Made by a program: the position numbers and the translations under genes | Shown: positions 59,913-64,000 of the stretch, one piece after another | Layout: the number at the start of each line of letters is the position of its first letter | How positions within the stretch are numbered: position 1 is the first letter of the stretch | Assembly (NCBI GenBank): GCA_022843945.1 | Contig: JALHMR010000002.1 | Span: forward strand, 1 to 64,000 | Length of the DNA: 64,000 nt | DNA from: Rhodospirillaceae bacterium | GTDB taxonomy: Bacteria; Pseudomonadota; Alphaproteobacteria; CACIAM-22H2 | Reading direction: 5' to 3' | The notes under the pieces: generated by a model | Told to the model about the DNA's origin: nothing | What the model saw: only the letters and a program-made list of their open reading frames with translations | Databases searched by the model: none

Positions 59913-60914
59913 TCAGGTTCCCAGCCCGTCGGGCTCGTACATCATGATGCGGCTGCCCCCGGGATCGATGGCGAAGGTGACGTTGATCAGCTTCGACAGG
60001 CGGCCGCGCACGAGCTGGCGCTTCTCCGGCGGCACGTAGAACACCATGAAGCCGCCGCCGCCCGCACCCAGCAGCTTGCCGCCGAGCGCGCCGGCCTCGC
60101 GGCCGGCCTCGTAGATCTCGTCGATCATCGGGTTGGAGACCTTGTCGGTCAGCTCCCGCTTGAGCATCCAGGCCTCGTGCAGCAGCTCGCCGATCTCGTT
60201 GAGGTTGCGGTTCGGCGCGTTGAGCACGGCAAGCGCCTCGTCGACCATGCCGGTCATGATCTTCACGTGGCGCTTCTTCTTGTCGAGATTGGCGATCTTG
60301 GCACCGGCGATCTCGGAAGCGATGCGCGACAGGCCGGTGAAGAACATCATGATCGAGCCTTGCAGCTCCAAGCGACGCTGCAGCGGCAGGACGACCGGCG
60401 TCACGGTGAACGTATCGTCGGTGTTGAAATCGATGCGGTTGAGCCCGCCATAGGCGGCCCAGATCTGGTCCTGGGAGCCGACATTCTCGCGGATCACGTC
60501 CTGCTCGATGCGGATGGCTTCGCGCGCCAGCTCGTTCTTGCTGATATGCCGGCCCTTGAGGGCGTAGAGCGCATTGAGCAGGCCGACGGTGAAGGACGAG
60601 CTGGAGCCGAGGCCCGAACGAGCGGGCAGGTCGCCGTCGTGATGTACCTCGATGCCGCCGTCGATCTTCATCTCCTGGAGGATGGCTCGTGCCGAGGGAT
60701 GCTGGATCTCGTCGAACTTGTTCACCAGCTCGATGCGCGAATAGACGATGCGGTGCTTGTGCTCGAAGAAGGGCGGCAGGCGCCGCACGCTGATGTGACA
60801 GTACTTGTCGATGCCCATGCCGAGCACGGCGCCGCCGTGCTCGCGATACCAGGTCGGATAGTCCGACCCGCCGCCGAAGAGCGAGATACGGAAGGGCGTG
60901 CGGCTGATGATCAT
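59913..60914 (-). CDS. hddA: D-glycero-alpha-D-manno-heptose-7-phosphate kinase (GHMP)
   Basis: This 333-residue GHMP kinase starts MIISRTPFRISLFGGGSDYPTWYREHGG, which is diagnostic for the HddA branch. The ATP loop is PARSGLGSSSSFTVGLL and motif 3 is GGKLLGAGGGGFMVFYV. It phosphorylates the anomeric position of heptose-7-phosphate in the GDP-D-glycero-D-manno-heptose route. Its ATG overlaps the hddC stop by 4 nt. GmhA and GmhB, needed before and after it, are not in the window. Confidence 0.92.
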   Translation of the reverse strand: MIISRTPFRISLFGGGSDYPTWYREHGGAVLGMGIDKYCHISVRRLPPFFEHKHRIVYSRIELVNKFDEIQHPSARAILQEMKIDGGIEVHHDGDLPARSGLGSSSSFTVGLLNALYALKGRHISKNELAREAIRIEQDVIRENVGSQDQIWAAYGGLNRIDFNTDDTFTVTPVVLPLQRRLELQGSIMMFFTGLSRIASEIAGAKIANLDKKKRHVKIMTGMVDEALAVLNAPNRNLNEIGELLHEAWMLKRELTDKVSNPMIDEIYEAGREAGALGGKLLGAGGGGFMVFYVPPEKRQLVRGRLSKLINVTFAIDPGGSRIMMYEPDGLGT

Positions 60915-61699
60915 GCGACAACTCGCGTGGGATGGAGGCGGTCCAGCGCCTGGGCCAGAACGGCGCTGGCGCCGGCGAGGGATTCGGGGGTGCCGATATC
61001 GATGAAGGCGGCGTTACCGGCCGGGATGGCGCGGAAGGATCCCGCCGGGGCCGCGGCGAAGACGTCGCGCTCCAGGGACACGGCCGTGCCCGCGGCGAGC
61101 CGGTCCAGCCACGCGGCCGAGAAGAGATAGAGCCCGGCGTTGATCGGCCCGGGGCCCGTATCGGCCGGATCCTTCTCGGCGAAGCGGCGGATCATGCCCG
61201 CGGAGTCGATCTCCAGCCGGCCGTAGCGCACCATCGAGGGCACGGTGGTGGCAAGGATCGATGCCGGGCTTCCGGCCCGGTGATGAGCGGCTGCAAAGGC
61301 GCCGAGATCGGCATCGACGAACGTATCGCCGTTCATCACCAGCACCTGATCGGAAACGAGCTTGTCGCGGGCGTAACGCAGGCCACCGGCGGTGCCGAGA
61401 GGCTCGGGCTCGACCACCGTCACGACTTCCAGCCCGTCGGGAATGTGGTCGGCGACGTGCTCGAGAACCTTCTCGGCGCGGAAACCGAGGCAGAGCACGA
61501 TGCGGCGCGCGCCGAATCCCTTCAGCCAGGCGAAGAGGTGATCGAGGAAGGCTTTGCCGCCGACCGGTGCCAGCACCTTCGGCGTATCGCCGAGCACGCT
61601 ACGCAGCCGCGTGCCCAGGCCGCCGGCGAGGATCGCAACGTCGATCGCCGCGAGCGGTCTGCTGCCAGCCTCGCGGGCCTCAGGCGGCCTGGAGTTCAT
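60911..61699 (-). CDS. hddC: Heptose-1-phosphate guanylyltransferase (nucleotidyltransferase)
   Basis: The 262-residue nucleotidyltransferase has DVAILAGGLGTRLRSVLGDTPKVLAPVGGKAFLDHLFAWL, VEPEPLGTAGGLRYARDKL, VLVMNGDTFVDADL and a C-terminal FIDIGTPESL. This matches HddC, which makes GDP-heptose from heptose-1-phosphate. The start overlaps the radical SAM gene by 20 nt. Together with hddA it should supply an activated heptose for capsule, S-layer or LPS. The assignment over other sugar nucleotidyltransferases rests mainly on the hddA neighbour. Confidence 0.88.
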   Translation of the reverse strand: MNSRPPEAREAGSRPLAAIDVAILAGGLGTRLRSVLGDTPKVLAPVGGKAFLDHLFAWLKGFGARRIVLCLGFRAEKVLEHVADHIPDGLEVVTVVEPEPLGTAGGLRYARDKLVSDQVLVMNGDTFVDADLGAFAAAHHRAGSPASILATTVPSMVRYGRLEIDSAGMIRRFAEKDPADTGPGPINAGLYLFSAAWLDRLAAGTAVSLERDVFAAAPAGSFRAIPAGNAAFIDIGTPESLAGASAVLAQALDRLHPTRVVA

Positions 61700-63173
61700 C
61701 GACCAGCTTCCGCTTCAGCCGATGCTTCGACATCTGCTCGACATGCTTGCGCGTCTCCCAGCCGAAACGCTGGGCCACCATGTCGAGATAGCGCGGGTTG
61801 GCGAAGTATTCGTGGAAGGCGTCGTCGCGAAACTTGATGACGCTCGATGCCGGTACCTTCTCGGTGCGCAGCGGCTTTGAGTCGTAGCTGTGCTGCGAAT
61901 AGCCGCCCCAGCTCTCCGGCAGGTCCCAGCCCTTCTCGACCGCCATCTTGTAGAGTGGCGAGCCCGGATAAGCCATGGCCGAGTAGAAGTTGGCGAACTC
62001 GCAGTTGAGCTCCTTGGCGAGTTCCAGTGTCTCGCGCATCGACTGCTCGTCGTCGTCGGGCAGGCCGAAGATATAGTTGCCGATGACGTTGATACCGGCC
62101 TTCTGGATCTCGCGCACGATGCCGATGATGTCGTTGCTCTTGAGCGACTTCTGGGCGCCGTCGCGCACGTGCTTGCTGCCGGATTCGATGCCCAGCGCTA
62201 GCCAGCGGATGCCGGCCTTGCGCAGCATCTCGAGATGCGTCGGCTTCACCGTGTCGACGCGGGCGTAGGCCCAGATGTTGATGTTGGGGCCGAGGCCGCG
62301 CTCGATCAGCAGGTTGCAGATGCCGCTGACGTGACGGTCGTTAAGCACGAACATTTCGTCGACGATCTTGAACGTCTTGACGCCGTAGGTCTTGTAGAGA
62401 AGCTCCATCTCATCGACCACGACCTTCGGGCTGCGCATGCGGTAGTTCGGCTTGCCGAACGGCGCGTTGATGCAGCAGAAGGTGCAGCGATAGGGGCAGC
62501 CCAGGGTCGTGTAGATCGAGGCATAGGGCTTGCGCGCCGAGAGGTCGCCGAAGCACTGCCAGTTATGGGCGCGGTACCTGTCCATCGGCAGGAGATCCCA
62601 GGCTCCACCCGGCAGCTCCTTGTCGAGCTCGGTGATCAGCTTGGCGCCGATGTTGTTGCGGATCTCGTCGCCGTCGCGCCAGACCAGGCCTTCGACCTTG
62701 GCATAGTCGTCGCTGCCGGCTTTCAAGGTGTTGAGCAGCTGCTCGATGGTGATCGGGCCCTCGCCGTTGCAGGCGAAATCGACCGCTTCCTCGCGCAGCG
62801 TGCGCTCGGGCAGGGCCGAGACGTGGCCGCCGACGATGATGATCTTGCGCTCGGGCTCCAGCTCCTTGATGGCACGGCATTCAAGCCCCGCGCCGACCAT
62901 CATCTGCGTCGACGCCGAGGGCTGGTGGCCGAAGACGATCATGCCGACCAGCACCGGGTCGTAGGCCTTGACGCGCTCCGCGACGCCCTTGGCGTCGAGG
63001 CCTTCGGCCTCGGCGTCGATGATTCTGACCTCGAAACCGTGATTGCGCTGATAGGTCGCGATGATGCCGGCCCACATCGGCGGCTCGATCGCCGTCAGGT
63101 CGGTCGCGAGGTCCTGGTAGGTGATTTTCCCGGTGCCCGGGTTGATGAGCACGAGGTCGATAGCTGCGGCCAT
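61680..63173 (-). CDS. B12-binding-type radical SAM protein
   Basis: The 497-residue protein has an N-terminal Rossmann-like B12-binding-type domain (about 1-160, with PDVLVGMIVFGHQPS-like strands and GGHVSALPERTL) and a radical SAM barrel with Cys216, Cys220 and Cys223 (CPYRCTFC). A GIESGS glycine/acid motif and NYIFGLPDDDEQSM follow. The DxHxxG cobalamin motif is not evident. Similar proteins methylate or rearrange glycans, lipids or small molecules. It is the first gene of the leftward heptose operon, preceded by an A/T-rich promoter region with a TATAAT at 63252-63257. Confidence 0.9.
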   Translation of the reverse strand: MAAAIDLVLINPGTGKITYQDLATDLTAIEPPMWAGIIATYQRNHGFEVRIIDAEAEGLDAKGVAERVKAYDPVLVGMIVFGHQPSASTQMMVGAGLECRAIKELEPERKIIIVGGHVSALPERTLREEAVDFACNGEGPITIEQLLNTLKAGSDDYAKVEGLVWRDGDEIRNNIGAKLITELDKELPGGAWDLLPMDRYRAHNWQCFGDLSARKPYASIYTTLGCPYRCTFCCINAPFGKPNYRMRSPKVVVDEMELLYKTYGVKTFKIVDEMFVLNDRHVSGICNLLIERGLGPNINIWAYARVDTVKPTHLEMLRKAGIRWLALGIESGSKHVRDGAQKSLKSNDIIGIVREIQKAGINVIGNYIFGLPDDDEQSMRETLELAKELNCEFANFYSAMAYPGSPLYKMAVEKGWDLPESWGGYSQHSYDSKPLRTEKVPASSVIKFRDDAFHEYFANPRYLDMVAQRFGWETRKHVEQMSKHRLKRKLVDELQAA

Positions 63174-63276
63174 GCCGAAAATACCTCTGACAACTTATCG
63201 GATTCATTCATTTTCTTAGCAATATGGTTAATTTCAGCTAAAGACCGGCAGATTATAAATACATGAATTTAAACGA
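63174..63276. promoter_or_regulatory. A/T-rich intergenic region with likely promoter
   Basis: This is among the most A/T-rich stretches in the window. Reading leftward, TATAAT (complement of 63252-63257) is a consensus -10 for the radical SAM operon, although no good -35 hexamer lies 16-18 bp before it. The cytochrome gene ends at 63277 immediately upstream. Confidence 0.35.
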
Positions 63277-63861
63277 CTATTTCTGCTGCGCCATGTAGTG
63301 GGCCAGGGCGGCGAGGTCGGCCGCCGGCAGACCGTAGATGACGGCCGTCATGTTGGTGTCGATGCCGGTGCGCTCGTTCTTCTGATACTGCTCCAGCGCC
63401 ATCAGGGTGTAGTCCTCGCGCTGGCCGGCAAGCCGCGCCATCTGGGCCTGGCCGACATAGCCGGCACCGTGGCACGAGGCGCAGCGCAGCCGCTGCGACA
63501 GCTCGGCCCCGCGCTGGAAGCGTACGTCGTCCCGCGGCTCCGGATCGGGTTCGAGCTTCTGGCCGGCGAAGTAGGCGGCGAAGTCTTCGAGGTCCTGGTC
63601 GCTGCGCCCTTCGACGAAGGGCGTCATGGTCGGCACGTTGCGCAATTTCTCGCGGAACAGGAAAAGCTGGAAAAACGTATAGGCCGCCGGCTGCTGGGCC
63701 AGCGAGGGGATGTTCGGCATGGTCGAATTGCCGGTCTCACCATGGCAGCCGAAGCATTGCTCCGCCTTGGCTTTGCCGCGGGCGGCATCGCCCTCGGCGG
63801 CGGCGGGGGACGCAAGGAGCAGGGCCACAGCCAGGGGTGCGGCAATACGCAAGACCGTCAT
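63277..63861 (-). CDS. Dihaem cytochrome c, c4-like
   Basis: The 194-residue exported cytochrome has a signal peptide (cut near AAA-EGDA) and two haem-attachment motifs, CFGCH near residue 36 and CASCH near residue 127, with axial Met candidates in TMTPFVEG and DTNMTAVI. The two-domain layout suits cytochrome c4 or a dehydrogenase-associated cytochrome. It lies 48 nt after the end of a probable PQQ-type dehydrogenase gene and could accept its electrons. Confidence 0.92.
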   Translation of the reverse strand: MTVLRIAAPLAVALLLASPAAAEGDAARGKAKAEQCFGCHGETGNSTMPNIPSLAQQPAAYTFFQLFLFREKLRNVPTMTPFVEGRSDQDLEDFAAYFAGQKLEPDPEPRDDVRFQRGAELSQRLRCASCHGAGYVGQAQMARLAGQREDYTLMALEQYQKNERTGIDTNMTAVIYGLPAADLAALAHYMAQQK

Positions 63862-63909
63862 CGAGGAAAGAACGGCGGGAAGTGCCGAGCACTCCCCGCC
63901 GCAACGAGG

Positions 63910-64000
63910 TTAGCGTTGATAGCTGACGCGGTAGATCGCGCCGTTCTGCTCGTCCGAGACCAGCACCGAGCCATCGGGCTGGACGTGGACGTCGACCGGG
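63910..64000 (-). CDS. C-terminus of probable PQQ-dependent sugar (sorbosone-type) dehydrogenase
   Basis: Only the last 30 codons are in the window, ending at TAA (63912-63910). The readable end is PVDVHVQPDGSVLVSDEQ followed by NGAIYRVSYQR, a typical terminal beta-propeller blade of the sorbosone/glucose dehydrogenase family (Gly-Ser-Leu/Val-Leu-Val-Ser-Asp-Asp/Glu). The start lies beyond the right edge. It is transcribed towards the cytochrome gene. Confidence 0.7.
   Translation of the reverse strand, partial: PVDVHVQPDGSVLVSDEQNGAIYRVSYQR

Overview
The window is 64 kb of high-G+C chromosome from what looks like a soil or plant-associated alphaproteobacterium. Pointers are a DUF3606 protein, several Bug-type solute receptors, a gldA/gldF/gldG/DUF4340 ABC system, DGPF/YciI proteins with an ECF sigma factor, and GC-rich intergenic palindromes ending in GTCA/TGAC. 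The style resembles Rhodospirillales/Reyranella or Bradyrhizobium relatives, but no rRNA or other marker is present, so this is inference. I saw no tRNA, rRNA, CRISPR array, insertion sequence or prophage. Coding density is very high and most genes sit in tight operons with 1-4 nt start/stop overlaps.

Layout. 1-8.0 kb: a truncated membrane-anchored coiled-coil protein, a cytosolic and an exported cyclophilin in tandem, and a Gld-like ABC exporter operon. 8.3-11.5 kb: a small unknown protein, a TauE/SafE permease, a DUF3606 protein, and a MarR regulator with a perfect palindromic operator followed by a GST. 11.6-16.5 kb: an ECF sigma factor operon with four DGPF/YciI paralogues, a VOC protein, a DUF1428 protein, an SRPBCC protein and a DUF427 protein. 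16.6-25.8 kb: a leftward catabolic operon (two ACMSD-like metal-dependent amidohydrolases, a Bug receptor, a hydroxycinnamoyl-CoA hydratase/lyase-like crotonase, an ADP-forming acyl-CoA synthetase, a bifunctional hydratase/3-hydroxyacyl-CoA dehydrogenase) divergent from a DHDPS-family aldolase. 25.8-27.1 kb: a lower-GC two-gene insert, a glucosaminidase-like protein and an exported four-cysteine protein. 27.1-34.2 kb: a complete liv ABC transporter with MarR, crotonase and DHDPS-family genes. 34.3-43.1 kb: a dienelactone hydrolase, a third amidohydrolase, then a rightward operon of Bug receptor, GntR regulator, enolase-superfamily dehydratase, RraA-like protein and TRAP transporter.

43.1-57.7 kb is the most interesting part. 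A sugar or sugar-acid locus encodes two TIM-barrel isomerases, a DUF993 aldolase-like protein, a Gfo/Idh dehydrogenase, an unusually long enolase-superfamily protein, a TctABC transporter, a DHDPS-family protein, a TetR regulator, an NAD-dependent epimerase and 2-dehydro-3-deoxygalactonokinase. Three promoters across 8 kb share one 16-bp operator (GTAAC-N6-GTTAC type), which ties these genes into one regulon. kup, a potassium transporter, is embedded among them. 57.7-63.2 kb: glucose-6-phosphate isomerase converges on an operon of a Nudix hydrolase, heptose-7-phosphate kinase (hddA), heptose-1-phosphate guanylyltransferase (hddC) and a B12-binding-type radical SAM protein, suggesting GDP-heptose supply for a surface glycan. 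63.2-64 kb: a dihaem cytochrome c and the C-terminus of a probable PQQ-type sugar dehydrogenase.

Recurring structural themes are strong hairpins directly after four of the five solute-binding-protein genes, and seven GC-rich palindromic elements, one nested in another, sitting between or inside operons.
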